A stretch of DNA of 64,000 nucleotides. It comes from Pedobacter roseus (lineage in GTDB: Bacteria; Bacteroidota; Bacteroidia; Sphingobacteriales; Sphingobacteriaceae). The position numbers were made by a program, and so were the translations under genes. This document shows positions 44,060-52,170 of this stretch, one piece after another. How positions within the stretch are numbered: position 1 is the stretch's first letter; every line of letters begins with the position of its first letter. The stretch is taken from NCBI RefSeq assembly GCF_014395225.1, contig NZ_CP060723.1:4154001-4218000 (forward strand). The letters run 5' to 3'. The notes beneath the pieces were generated by a model, which saw nothing but the letters and a program-made list of their open reading frames with translations, had not been told where the DNA came from and did no database searches.

Positions 44060-44103
44060 ATTAACCGCAAAGGACGCAATGTTTTTCGTAGAGAATGCAA
44101 AGG
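44060..44103. repeat. Intergenic repeat, TTAACCGCAAAGGACGC type
   Basis: TTAACCGCAAAGGACGCAAT and GAGAATGCAAAGGCGG just after the ilvA stop; the inverted-orientation form of the TTTGCGGTTAAAC repeat. Confidence 0.6.
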
Positions 44104-44112
44104 CGGTTCGTC

Positions 44113-44152
44113 ATTCCCAATCAACCCGATAGCTATCGGGTTGATTGGGAAT
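44113..44152. terminator. 40-base perfect palindrome after ilvA
   Basis: ATTCCCAATCAACCCGATAG (44113-44132) is followed at once by its exact reverse complement (44133-44152). It can form a 20-pair cruciform or, with a small loop, an RNA hairpin. It ends the BCAA cluster region before the cupin gene. Confidence 0.75.
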
Positions 44153-44173
44153 CCTAATTCAAGAGCTTTAAGA

Positions 44174-44191
44174 TTCCCGCCTTCGCGGGAA
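44174..44191. terminator. Small GC-rich hairpin before the cupin gene
   Basis: TTCCCGC, loop CTTC, GCGGGAA, a perfect seven-pair stem 35 bases before the cupin start. Confidence 0.5.
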
Positions 44192-44225
44192 AAACAACAA
44201 TCCTTTTAATATATACTTATAAAAA

Positions 44226-44576
44226 ATGAATTTCAAAGAGTTAAGCAACAAAGCATTAATTTCGGATAACGATATCGACTGGGAAGATTTAGGAGCAGGC
44301 GTTAAACGTAAAATTATGGCTTATGATGATAACCTTATGCTGGTTAAAGTAGCATTTGAAAAAGATGCCATTGGCACCATTCATAATCACCCTCATTTAC
44401 AGATGAGCTATGTTGCCAAAGGAAGTTTTGAAGTAAGCATGGGCGATGATAAGAAAATCTTAAATGAAGGTGATGTTTTCTTTGCCCCATCAAACGTTTA
44501 TCATGGTGTTGTTTGTTTAGAAGCGGGATTATTGGTTGATATTTTTAATCCGCACAGGGAAGATTTTTTGAAATAA
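44226..44576 (+). CDS. Small cupin-domain protein
   Basis: 116 residues, a single cupin barrel. Motif 1 has the metal-binding IHNHPHLQMSYVAKGSFEV (HxH present; Gln where Glu is usual), motif 2 GDVFFAPSNVYHGVV with the second His. Such proteins range from metal-dependent isomerases and dioxygenases to sugar sensors; nothing fixes the substrate. It is separated from ilvA by repeats and palindromes, so probably a separate unit. Confidence 0.8.
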   Translation: MNFKELSNKALISDNDIDWEDLGAGVKRKIMAYDDNLMLVKVAFEKDAIGTIHNHPHLQMSYVAKGSFEVSMGDDKKILNEGDVFFAPSNVYHGVVCLEAGLLVDIFNPHREDFLK

Positions 44577-45080
44577 GACGGAGGTCCGAAGTCGGGAAGT
44601 CGGAGGTTTGGATGGATAATCTACAGCCTTCCTAACTCCTGATGTACTATATGTAGACACATTTTTTTTGGTGGTTTTTATGCATTTTGCTGACCTGCTT
44701 TAATAAAATACAGGTTTTACCGAAGAACGCCGTCAATCCCAAGAGCCGGAAAATCAAAAAAACAGGCGTAAAAAAGAACAATTGGCTCTACCAAACCTCA
44801 CACGCAGTGGTTTTGTGTTTCAAGGTCTGCAAAAACTTTCACTTAGCATAACAAACACAAAACAAAGTGCCACTGTTTTTTTGATGTGCCTAGAGGTGTG
44901 TGGAGGCTCCTAGCTGGATTGACGAAGCATTTTTGCATACTTTTGATGCCTCAAAAGTTTGATGCCGTGCGGCACAGAGCACTAAAATAATTTCAATATT
45001 TACAGCCACATTATAGCACACCATGTAAGACTTTGGAAGTCAACCTTACACCCCCAACACTAAACCTTAACCTATATCCC
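44577..45080. other. Intergenic region with sphingobacterial-type repetitive element
   Basis: About 500 bases, no gene. CAGTGGTTTTGTGTTT near 44814 can pair with AAACACAAAAC…GTGCCACTG near 44853 with a bulge. Downstream, GCATACTTTTGATGCCTCAA and AAAGTTTGATGCCGTGCGGC near 44930-44975 form a second hairpin. A comparable complex element is at 61597-61740. Confidence 0.45.
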
Positions 45081-45641
45081 CTACTCAAAAGTAAACTTCA
45101 CATTTTTATAGCCCAAACCTTCAACAATTGGTTTAAGCACCGTTATGGCATTTGTTTTAGTCTGTGCTAAAATACTCGATTTATTAACCTCTGCAGTCAC
45201 CTGTCTTTCAGCAGCTTTATAAGCCTCATCTACCAAACTGGCCTCGCGAAAAAAAGCCATCTTCGTGTCGTAAACACGGGAGTTTTTATGATCGATTTTT
45301 ACATAACAGATTTCGGGCTGTGGTAAATTTACTACAGCGGTGTCCGCATCAATGCTAATATCTTCGCGGGTAATTTTGGTAAGATCGATACAACCTACGG
45401 CTTCGGCTTTTACAATTAATAAAACACTGGCTTCAGGTAAAAAATCTGTTTTATTTTTATGCTCCAAAACATCGCTGATCTGGTACCTCACCAGCTCCAG
45501 TTTACCGATAGTCTCGATTTTTTCTACCAGAAGCTGATGTTTGCTTTCAACAGAGGTATTGATACTGAACTTTTTGGAGATAAATAAGTAGCCTGCAACA
45601 ATTAAAATTAACCAGGGTAAGAGACGGAAAAATATCTTCAT
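45081..45641 (-). CDS. DUF4230 domain membrane-anchored protein
   Basis: 186 residues from ATG 45641 (MKIFFRLLPWLILIVAGYLFI); the earlier Met at 45692 would add an unlikely 17-residue start. One N-terminal membrane helix (about 6-24), then the DUF4230 domain (about 40-180) including VRYQISDVLEHKNKTDFLP and VNLPQPEICYVKID. DUF4230 proteins are widespread in Gram-positives and Bacteroidetes and have no established function. Monocistronic. Confidence 0.82.
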   Translation of the reverse strand: MKIFFRLLPWLILIVAGYLFISKKFSINTSVESKHQLLVEKIETIGKLELVRYQISDVLEHKNKTDFLPEASVLLIVKAEAVGCIDLTKITREDISIDADTAVVNLPQPEICYVKIDHKNSRVYDTKMAFFREASLVDEAYKAAERQVTAEVNKSSILAQTKTNAITVLKPIVEGLGYKNVKFTFE

Positions 45642-45776
45642 ATTATAAAAAAATAAGGTTTCAATATGTTGTGTATTTAATCTGTTGCACAATAATTAAT
45701 CCATAATTCACTAATAATATTTTTTTGGCAAAAGATTTGTAATAGCTAGATCACACACAAATAAACACTAATCAAA

Positions 45777-46190
45777 ATGAAAAAACTTACCATCCTAATG
45801 CTTTGCATCGCCACACTAGGTCTGGCTTCTTGCAAGAAAGAAACTGTCTATCAAGAATTAAGAGCCAAAACTTATAATTTCACGATTAACTCAAATGAAT
45901 GGGTACGAAACGCTAACGGGAGTTATTCTGTAAGTAAGCCGCTAGCCGCCATTGACGGAGTAACATTAGATGATGAAGGTGTTCTAGTATATTTCGAACA
46001 CCCTAGCGATCCAAATGGTGATATCCAATTACCTTATACATTCAATTACAATGCTTTTAGCTATAAAGTTTCTAATGGAGGTTTAAGGTTTGATGTTCAA
46101 GACACCAATAATTTGACAGCTACTGTACCACCTAACTACAATACTTTAGTTAAAGTTGTTATTATACCTTCTGATTACGCTGGAAATTAA
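45777..46190 (+). CDS. Small putative lipoprotein of unknown function
   Basis: 137 residues. Lipobox LGLASC with Cys19 and charged KKE after it: envelope lipoprotein. The mature part is polar, beta-rich (TYNFTINSNEWVRNANGSYS … VVIIPSDYAGN). The pattern resembles small Bacteroidetes secreted lipoproteins that I cannot assign. Followed by a hairpin terminator at 46212-46248. Confidence 0.75.
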   Translation: MKKLTILMLCIATLGLASCKKETVYQELRAKTYNFTINSNEWVRNANGSYSVSKPLAAIDGVTLDDEGVLVYFEHPSDPNGDIQLPYTFNYNAFSYKVSNGGLRFDVQDTNNLTATVPPNYNTLVKVVIIPSDYAGN

Positions 46191-46193
46191 AAA

Positions 46194-46250
46194 CATTTAA
46201 AACTCTAAAAAACGACTAATGTTCAATTGAATGTGGTCGTTTTTTTTATG
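46194..46250. repeat. Hairpin repeat, copy 1 (bidirectional terminator)
   Basis: ACTCTAAAAAACGACTAATG, TTCAATTGAA core, GTGGTCGTTTTTTTTATG. Outer stem AACGAC/GTCGTT, with a T-run on the plus side and an A-run on the other. It terminates the lipoprotein gene. A second copy lies at 46326-46382. Confidence 0.75.
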
Positions 46251-46325
46251 TGCTAATTTTCCCACATTAAAAAGTCGCGGATGTAAACATGGTGTATCCC
46301 TTGATATACTAAAAAGTTATAACTA

Positions 46326-46382
46326 CACTTAAAACTCTAAAAAATGACTAATATTCAATTGAACGTGGTCATTTTTTTTATG
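46326..46382. repeat. Hairpin repeat, copy 2, overlapping the ABC gene end
   Basis: Same as copy 1 except for a few substitutions; the outer stem is AATGAC/GTCATT, so both arms changed together (AACGAC/GTCGTT in copy 1) and pairing is kept. The ABC ATPase stop codon (minus strand, 46329) lies inside it. Confidence 0.75.
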
Positions 46383-47321
46383 CTCTCCCCTGTTCAGTTG
46401 TAAAGCCCGGATGTTAACGCCATTTCTTTCTAAGAGCAGTTCGTCGTAAAAACCTTTGTAATACACATCTTTTACTTCAAAACGCCTGCTGCTCCAGTTG
46501 CTGTTGATTTCGGCCCATTCGGGATAAAATACCACGGATTCTTTTTGTGTTTTTAATCCTATTTTTTCGGCATCAGTTTTCGATAAAACCACGGCATTAC
46601 CTAAAATCTGAGCCGTATAAATGTGTTTCGGATGCTGGTAAATTTCAGCTGGTTTTCCGGTTTGCAACAGTTCACCATTTTTGAGAATCAATAATTGATC
46701 GGCCAGGAATAAACCATCTGCAGGATCATGAGAAACCAAAATGACGGTAACGCCTGTTTCTGAAGCGATGCGTTTAATATCGGCACGCAGCTGGTTCTTA
46801 AGTAAAGCATCAACCTGGCTAAATGGTTCATCTAATAGCAAAACCTGTGTATCGGCCACCATGGCTTTGGCTATGGCCACACGCTGCTGCTCTCCACCAC
46901 TCAATTCAATGATTTTTTTATTTTGCAGCGGTAAAATCCGAAGGTGCTCCATCATCTGAAGCGTTTTTTCGGCTTTGGTTTTCAGATCTGTGTTCGATAG
47001 CTGTGAGGCAATATTATCGTACACTTTTGCATAAATGTTCAGCGAAAAATCCTGAGTAACCATTTTCATCTGTTTGTGTCCGGGAATCAATTGTTCGTCC
47101 GGGCCCTTAACTCTTTGATTTTCGAAAAATATTTCACCTGAGTCGGTTTTTAACAGCCCATAGATCGATTTTAATAAAGTTGATTTTCCACTACCGCTCT
47201 CGCCTATAATAGCCACTACATCGCCTCTTTTAATATCGAAACTTATGTTTTTGATTCCACCGGCCTGTTCTGCCTGATATTGCTTGGTTAAATTTTTAAC
47301 GCTGATTAGGGTATTGCTCAC
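46329..47321 (-). CDS. ABC transporter ATP-binding subunit, orphan (PotA/FbpC-like)
   Basis: 330 residues. Walker A GESGSGKST (40-48), Q-loop TQDFSL, signature LSGGE (140-144), Walker B VLLLDEP (Glu165), SHD switch His in LVSHDPADG. The C-terminal ~90 residues resemble a TOBE-type regulatory domain (SSRRFEVKDVYYKGFYDELL), as in spermidine or ferric-iron importers. No permease or binding protein gene is nearby, so its membrane partner is encoded elsewhere. Its last codons overlap hairpin copy 2. Confidence 0.88.
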   Translation of the reverse strand: MSNTLISVKNLTKQYQAEQAGGIKNISFDIKRGDVVAIIGESGSGKSTLLKSIYGLLKTDSGEIFFENQRVKGPDEQLIPGHKQMKMVTQDFSLNIYAKVYDNIASQLSNTDLKTKAEKTLQMMEHLRILPLQNKKIIELSGGEQQRVAIAKAMVADTQVLLLDEPFSQVDALLKNQLRADIKRIASETGVTVILVSHDPADGLFLADQLLILKNGELLQTGKPAEIYQHPKHIYTAQILGNAVVLSKTDAEKIGLKTQKESVVFYPEWAEINSNWSSRRFEVKDVYYKGFYDELLLERNGVNIRALQLNRGEHKKNDHVQLNISHFLEF

Positions 47322-47358
47322 GGGGTAAAGATAAGAAAAAGGTAGAGCGATAAAAATT

Positions 47359-47383
47359 ACACGTGTATTATATTTTATTTTTG
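47359..47383 (+). promoter_or_regulatory. Promoter and operator-like palindrome of the PIN toxin pair
   Basis: The palindrome ACACGTGT (47359-47366) lies just upstream of TATTTTTG (47376-47383), a TAnnTTTG match. GCACGTA follows, so ACGTG/CACGT half-sites flank the -7 box. Likely autoregulation by the antitoxin; inference. Confidence 0.5.
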
Positions 47384-47452
47384 CACGTATAGAGATGTAT
47401 TTATATATTTATAAAATTGTATATTTATATAAAGACGTCAATTATAGATAAT

Positions 47453-47731
47453 ATGAACACCAAGCTAACTTTAACTATAGATAAATCTGTTATCAAACAT
47501 GCTAAGGCCTACGCAGAACAGCAAGGAAGAAGTTTATCTGCAGTCGTAGAGAATTATTTAAAAGCTGTAACCAAAAAGGAAGAAGTAACCAAAGATGATG
47601 AGCTGTCTCCTATAGTTAAATCATTGATGATGAATCGTTCAAAAGTAGACTTACCAAAAGACTATGATTATAAAGAGGAATTATCAAAAATTAGAGACGA
47701 GAAATATAAAAAATATTGGGACAATGAGTAA
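47453..47731 (+). CDS. Antitoxin (DUF6364 family) of a PIN-domain pair
   Basis: 92 residues from ATG 47453 (MNTKLTLTIDKSVIKHAKAYAEQQGRSLS); the frame upstream is AT-rich leader. This opening is the ribbon-helix-helix-like DUF6364 pattern of VapB-type antitoxins; the C-terminus is charged and likely disordered until bound to toxin. The toxin gene starts within its last codons (overlap of 8 bases), so translation is coupled. Confidence 0.82.
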   Translation: MNTKLTLTIDKSVIKHAKAYAEQQGRSLSAVVENYLKAVTKKEEVTKDDELSPIVKSLMMNRSKVDLPKDYDYKEELSKIRDEKYKKYWDNE

Positions 47732-48137
47732 TATTATTATTGACTCTGACATACTCCTCGACTTTTTTCTTCAAAGAAAACCATTTTTAGATGAATCTAT
47801 TAAAATTTTAAGTGCCTGTGAAAAAAGACAGGTAAAAGGATTTGTAACAGGTTTAATAATATCAAATACTTATTATATTCTAAGGAAGCATTTCCAACAC
47901 AAAACGATTATGGCCGATTTTAAACAGCTGTTAGTTTTCTTGGACGTGATAACAATAGACAAAAATACTATTATTAAAGCTATTGATTCTGAGTTCACAG
48001 ATTTTGAAGATGCGCTCCAAAATTTTTCGGCTGAAAACCATGGATCAATTAATGCTATAGTTACAAGAAATATTAAAGACTACAAAAAGAGTAATCTAAG
48101 CGTGCTAACACCTATAATGTTTTTAAAAACATTATAA
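47724..48137 (+). CDS. PIN-domain toxin (VapC-like)
   Basis: 137 residues from ATG 47724 (MSNIIIDSDILLDFFLQRKPF). Acidic PIN residues: Asp7 in IIIDSDILLDF, a central acidic DFEDALQ motif and Asp in TRNIKDYKKS. VapC toxins cleave tRNA or rRNA; the target cannot be told. The start at 47664 would put 20 extra residues inside the antitoxin frame, so the later ATG is preferred. Confidence 0.85.
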   Translation: MSNIIIDSDILLDFFLQRKPFLDESIKILSACEKRQVKGFVTGLIISNTYYILRKHFQHKTIMADFKQLLVFLDVITIDKNTIIKAIDSEFTDFEDALQNFSAENHGSINAIVTRNIKDYKKSNLSVLTPIMFLKTL

Positions 48138-48146
48138 ACCAAAAAA

Positions 48147-48180
48147 TCCTGTCTCGCCTAACCGAAACAGGATCTGTTTT
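48147..48180. terminator. Hairpin after the PIN toxin gene
   Basis: ATCCTGTCTCG, loop, CGAAACAGGAT with one mismatch, followed by TCTGTTTTATTT. It ends the toxin-antitoxin unit and faces the PorT-like gene. Confidence 0.6.
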
Positions 48181-48259
48181 ATTTGTGTGTTAACCTTTCT
48201 GTCCTTCGGACATCTCTCCTAAAAGGAGAGACTTAATCAGTCTATTTAATTGATGTGGC

Positions 48260-49057
48260 TTAGTTTAATCCGAAGGTAACTCCGAAACTCATATTCTTTA
48301 AGCCAGCTTGTTGTGAGGTAGTAAACATATCGTTAAAGTAATATTTGGTAAACAATCCTAAGCCTCCGTAACCAAATCTAACGGTACCTCCGTAACGAAC
48401 CGACTGAAAATGGTAACTATCATATTGTTTCTCTTTACCACGCTCTTCGCTAATCTGTTTAATTTTTCCGTTTAACAAAAAGCTAACCTCCGGACCTAAA
48501 ACCAGGTAAAATCTTTTACCGTTTTTGTTTTCATTGGTACGGAATTCAAAATTTAATGGAATATGAACATAACTGCTGGAGAAACGGTTTTTAGAAAAAT
48601 GTACGGGCGATTGATCAGTATAAACAAACTCGTTCGAATTTTTAGCAATGGTAATGTCTTTTCTCAAACGGATTAAAGTCCAGTCGAAACCACCTGCCAC
48701 ATACACTTTAAAGTTAGAATTAAAACGGTAGCCAAACTGTAAGATATCAAAAGAGAAAGTACTGGTTTTTCCGCCTTTATAATCTAAAAAATCATTGTTT
48801 GGAGATAAATTAAAACTTCCGTTATCAATTAATCTGGAGAAACCCCAGTCAATCCTGGTGAAGGTAATTCCACCAACAAAACGGCCTTTTTTTGGTTGTT
48901 TATTTACGCTATCTTTGCCGTCCCTGGTTATTTTAACAATACCATAATCTAAATCCCTTCTATTTCTTTTTGTAGAATCTTGTTGTGCAAAAGCACCTGG
49001 AGCCATAACACCGGCAAGTCCGCTTACCAATAGTGTTGTAAATATTAGACGTTTCAT
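48260..49057 (-). CDS. PorT-like outer-membrane beta-barrel protein
   Basis: 265 residues. Signal peptide about 1-25 (LVSGLAGVMAPGAFAQ). The body has alternating amphipathic strands with aromatic ends (FDILQFGYRFNSNFKVYVAGGFDW, VHIPLNFEF, GLGLFTKYYFNDMF) as in the PorT/outer-membrane beta-barrel family. It is the last gene of a sigma factor / membrane protein / barrel group, common in Bacteroidetes, and may be a target or sensor of that system. Exact role unknown. Confidence 0.82.
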   Translation of the reverse strand: MKRLIFTTLLVSGLAGVMAPGAFAQQDSTKRNRRDLDYGIVKITRDGKDSVNKQPKKGRFVGGITFTRIDWGFSRLIDNGSFNLSPNNDFLDYKGGKTSTFSFDILQFGYRFNSNFKVYVAGGFDWTLIRLRKDITIAKNSNEFVYTDQSPVHFSKNRFSSSYVHIPLNFEFRTNENKNGKRFYLVLGPEVSFLLNGKIKQISEERGKEKQYDSYHFQSVRYGGTVRFGYGGLGLFTKYYFNDMFTTSQQAGLKNMSFGVTFGLN

Positions 49058-49202
49058 ATCTGTGTGTTTGTTATTTTAATGTTATAAATGTTGTAAAGTT
49101 TAAAGGTTGTAATGTTCAATGTTAAAAAGTTTAAATCTTGAATACTGCTAACTAAAAACTGATAATTGTGAACTGATAACTGGCCACTGCCAATTGAAAC
49201 TG

Positions 49203-49964
49203 TTATTTCTTACGTTTACCGATTTTAAAAGGACCAATATTGATCGATGATAAAGAAGAATCATCATCATCGGTACGGAACTGGATCAGTTTATCTTTTC
49301 TCTTATCAACTTTGTTAACAATGATGTTAATTACATCGCCCATATTGCGGATCCCTTTATTTTGTTCGTTATCATTAATAGGTTCATCAGTTTTAACAGT
49401 TGTTGGATTGCTTGCCGTTACAATATCCACTTTAGGCTGCGAAAGAATAGCGGCGTCAATTTGTGCTTTGATATCATTTTTTGGGCTTTCAACTTGTGCA
49501 ATCATTGTTTCCTGCTTTTGCATTTCAGGTGCAGTAACCATGCGTTGTTTTTCAACAGGCTTAACAACATCTTGTTTAACTTTCGTTTTAGCAATAGCCC
49601 TTGCTGGTTTAAGCTCAACAGGCAAAATTGGTGCAACATCTTTAACCGGCTTAACTACTGCAGGTAGCTGATCTTTAACAACCGGTGCCTCTTCCGCTTG
49701 CTTTGGCTTTTCAATTGAATTATTAGCCAATTGTTTACCTTCAGTAGTATCATTCTGCCGTTGATAAACCAAAATCCCAATCGTAGCAATCAATAACACA
49801 GCGGCTGCCGATAACCAGTAAATTGGTATAATCCTTTTTTTCTTAGGTGTTATTTCGCTTTCAATATTGCTCCATAAATCCCTTGATGGCATTACTTCTG
49901 CATCAGCAAAAGCATCCTTAAATAACTGATCAAAATCCTTATCCCGTATATGTTGCATAACCAA
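49203..49964 (-). CDS. Single-pass membrane protein, putative anti-sigma partner
   Basis: 253 residues. The cytoplasmic N-terminus (MQHIRDKDFDQLFKDAF … RDLWSNIESEI) is followed by one membrane helix (about 48-66, WLSAAAVLLIATIGILVY), then a Pro/Lys/Val-rich, low-complexity periplasmic region to the end (SINIGPFKIGKRKK). Its start overlaps the end of the sigma factor gene by 26 bases, which suggests an anti-sigma or regulator role by context. No standard anti-sigma zinc motif is visible. Confidence 0.75.
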   Translation of the reverse strand: MVMQHIRDKDFDQLFKDAFADAEVMPSRDLWSNIESEITPKKKRIIPIYWLSAAAVLLIATIGILVYQRQNDTTEGKQLANNSIEKPKQAEEAPVVKDQLPAVVKPVKDVAPILPVELKPARAIAKTKVKQDVVKPVEKQRMVTAPEMQKQETMIAQVESPKNDIKAQIDAAILSQPKVDIVTASNPTTVKTDEPINDNEQNKGIRNMGDVINIIVNKVDKRKDKLIQFRTDDDDSSLSSINIGPFKIGKRKK

Positions 49965-50508
49965 AACCCTCCATTTTTATAATTTCTTCTTTTAATATTG
50001 CCCTTGCTCTCGATAATTGCGATTTACTCGCGCCTTCTGAGATACCAAGCGTTTCACCAATTTCTTTATGCGAATAACCTTCTATTACATACATGTTAAA
50101 AACCATGCGGTAACCATCGGCCAGTTTTTGTATTACCTTCATTAGATCCTGCATACCTAAAGTGCCAAAATCAAATCCGGTTGATGGCTGTTCGTAAGCT
50201 TCATCTATCTCCACTACATTTAAGCTGCGTAAATTTTTACGGTAACTTTCAATTGCGGTATTCACCATTACCCGTCTAATCCAGCCCTCAAAAGAGCCAT
50301 CGCCCCTATACTCCTTTATTTTTTGGAAAATTTTGATGTAGCCCATCTGCAGCACATCTTCTGCCTCCATCCTATCTTTGGCGTAGCGCATACAAACGGC
50401 CAACATCTTCGCTGCAGTTTGCTTGTAAAGCAGCTCCTGCATCTTCCGGTCGCCAGCTTTGCAGCCTTCCATCAAATCGTTTATCGTATAGCTTCGCGTC
50501 AATTTCAT
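49939..50508 (-). CDS. ECF-type RNA polymerase sigma factor
   Basis: 189 residues. Sigma70 region 2 (AKMLAVCMRYAKDRMEAEDVLQMGYIKIFQKIKEYRGDGSFEGWIRRVMVNTAIESYRK, core DRMEAEDVLQMGYIKIF) and region 4 (GYRMVFNMYVIEGYSHKEIGETLGISEGASKSQLSRAR, core YSHKEIGETLGISEGASKSQ). ECF sigma factors recruit core polymerase to stress or envelope promoters. Overlaps the membrane protein gene downstream, forming a likely sigma/anti-sigma unit. Confidence 0.92.
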   Translation of the reverse strand: MKLTRSYTINDLMEGCKAGDRKMQELLYKQTAAKMLAVCMRYAKDRMEAEDVLQMGYIKIFQKIKEYRGDGSFEGWIRRVMVNTAIESYRKNLRSLNVVEIDEAYEQPSTGFDFGTLGMQDLMKVIQKLADGYRMVFNMYVIEGYSHKEIGETLGISEGASKSQLSRARAILKEEIIKMEGFGYATYTG

Positions 50509-50860
50509 TGTGTGTTTGTATATAGAAGATGGGCAATTACAAACAATGGTTGCATGGGGAGTAAAAAAAAGTTAAATAAAGTTAAAATTAGCCTCATATC
50601 AACTGATTATCAACAAGATATAGTTTAAATAAATTTTTCAAGAAAGATATAGATTTTTTATTTGAAAATGAACATGCAGCATTTCATCGTGAGCAGTAGT
50701 CCCGCTATTCGCTACTTCCGATGAAGAATCGGAATCGCTGCTATCGGGTTTATAAACCGGGAACAGCTTAAAAATAAAAAAAACCTCGTAGGTTTCGAAA
50801 ACCTACGAGGTTTGAAATCGTATGAACTTTATCACCCTAAACCTTCCGCCTTACTACCTT
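50509..50860. other. Intergenic region with hairpin repeats
   Basis: About 350 bases, no gene. It carries CCCGCTATTCGCTACTTCCG and CGGAATCGCTGCTATCGGG (about 50701-50748), an imperfect inverted repeat, then the AACCTCGTAGGTT hairpin and a CCTTCTACCTTCC tract just before the next gene's stop. Confidence 0.5.
50781..50813. terminator. Perfect 15-bp hairpin, AACCTCGTAGGTT type
   Basis: AAACCTCGTAGGTTT (50781-50795), loop CGA, AAACCTACGAGGTTT (50799-50813). Differs from the copy at 36176 by a C/T change in one arm compensated in the other. Confidence 0.7.
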
Positions 50861-52018
50861 CTACCTTCCCTCCTTTTTCACCTTAAACAATTTAAAATCC
50901 TGTTTATAGGTTAAGAAAAACGAGTGGTTAAACTGAAGTTGTTTATCGGTATGATCAAGATCAATATGCGGTTCGAAACGCACATCAAGGTATAAATGTG
51001 GGATCAGTTCTTTTTGGTAAGCATAACGCAACGAAACAATATTTCTCGAGCTCTGTCTTAGCCCCGGACTGTACAGGTTATCAGAAACCGATTCGTAAAG
51101 CGGCATACCTTTAATCGAAATAAAGTTATTGCCTTTCCAGTAAGAAGCTACTAAACTTCCCCATTTACTTTCTACCCCGGCATTTAACCATAAACCAAAG
51201 CCACCTTGATAAGCCCTTCTTTTATCCGGAGAGAAATCTTTGTAAACGGCGATATAGTTATCGGTATATACCTGTTTAATATTGGTATTAATGTCTTTAT
51301 GCAACTTTATACCTGTGGCGCCATTAAACATGGTTGTAATCGGGATTTCTTTTAAAACATCAATCTGTCCGCCCTGGTGGAAAGCCAAAAACTGAGCAGG
51401 AATACTTAATTTCCAGTCATCATTTTTAATTAAAAAGCTTTCGGTCGATAAACCACCTATAATTTCTTCCTTGGCCGGATCACCTTTATAGATCATTTTT
51501 TGCCATGCAATCCAGGCATCCAAGGTAAATTTCTTACGCTCTACCAATAACTGCGTTCCATATTCAATCGGCGTAGTTAAAGTTCGTTCGAAATCGTATA
51601 AAGGCTCGATGTACTTGTGCTGAATATTTCCTTCTAAACTTCCAAAAATCAAGGTGAGATTACGTTTATGGTATTTTACGCTGAATAAAGGTTTTGCATC
51701 GGAGATCCCGTTCCTTCCAAAATCTTTTCTGATGAAAGCACCTGCCGTAATAGCGAGGTTTGGATGGGCATAATAAACGATCTGCGGCTGCAATTGCGTT
51801 CCGTACAAAGTATAACCATCATGAAAATCGTTGGTGTATTCGTAATTGCGGACGTAGTTTAAATTGTAAAAGTTGAAGTGAACCTCGTTGGTTAAGCTGC
51901 TATCGGGTCGGATCCGGTTCTCAAAAGCCGATTGATTGAACTGTGCCGAAGCAAAATAAGCACTAAAAAGAAAAGTTATTAAGAGTAAGGCCCTTTTCAG
52001 ACCTGCGTTTGTAAACAT
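50861..52018 (-). CDS. Putative outer-membrane beta-barrel protein
   Basis: 385 residues. Signal peptide about 1-25 (ALLLITFLFSAYFASAQ). The rest has many short amphipathic strands ending in aromatic residues (LAITAGAFIRKDFG, KYHKRNLTLIFGSLEG, AGVESKWGSLVASYWKG, SFFLTYKQDFKLF), indicating an outer-membrane barrel. I do not recognise a named family; similar Bacteroidetes proteins are annotated as hypothetical or porin-like. Has its own promoter. Confidence 0.7.
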   Translation of the reverse strand: MFTNAGLKRALLLITFLFSAYFASAQFNQSAFENRIRPDSSLTNEVHFNFYNLNYVRNYEYTNDFHDGYTLYGTQLQPQIVYYAHPNLAITAGAFIRKDFGRNGISDAKPLFSVKYHKRNLTLIFGSLEGNIQHKYIEPLYDFERTLTTPIEYGTQLLVERKKFTLDAWIAWQKMIYKGDPAKEEIIGGLSTESFLIKNDDWKLSIPAQFLAFHQGGQIDVLKEIPITTMFNGATGIKLHKDINTNIKQVYTDNYIAVYKDFSPDKRRAYQGGFGLWLNAGVESKWGSLVASYWKGNNFISIKGMPLYESVSDNLYSPGLRQSSRNIVSLRYAYQKELIPHLYLDVRFEPHIDLDHTDKQLQFNHSFFLTYKQDFKLFKVKKEGR

Positions 52019-52037
52019 GTGCTTGGATTTTATCGCC

Positions 52038-52070
52038 CAAATTTAGAATAGTTTTTTATTAAATTATCAA
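52038..52070 (-). promoter_or_regulatory. Promoter of the outer-membrane protein gene
   Basis: Minus strand: TTG (52068-52070), 22-base spacer, TAAATTTG (52038-52045), 20 bases before the start codon. Fits the Bacteroidetes pattern. Confidence 0.55.
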
Positions 52071-52170
52071 GTACAGGGTATCAAGTATCAAGCGCTGCAT
52101 ACAAGTTGACGAAAAGCAAACAATGAAGGCTGTTTGATCTTTGCTAGTCTTTTGTCTTTCAGCTTCTAAG

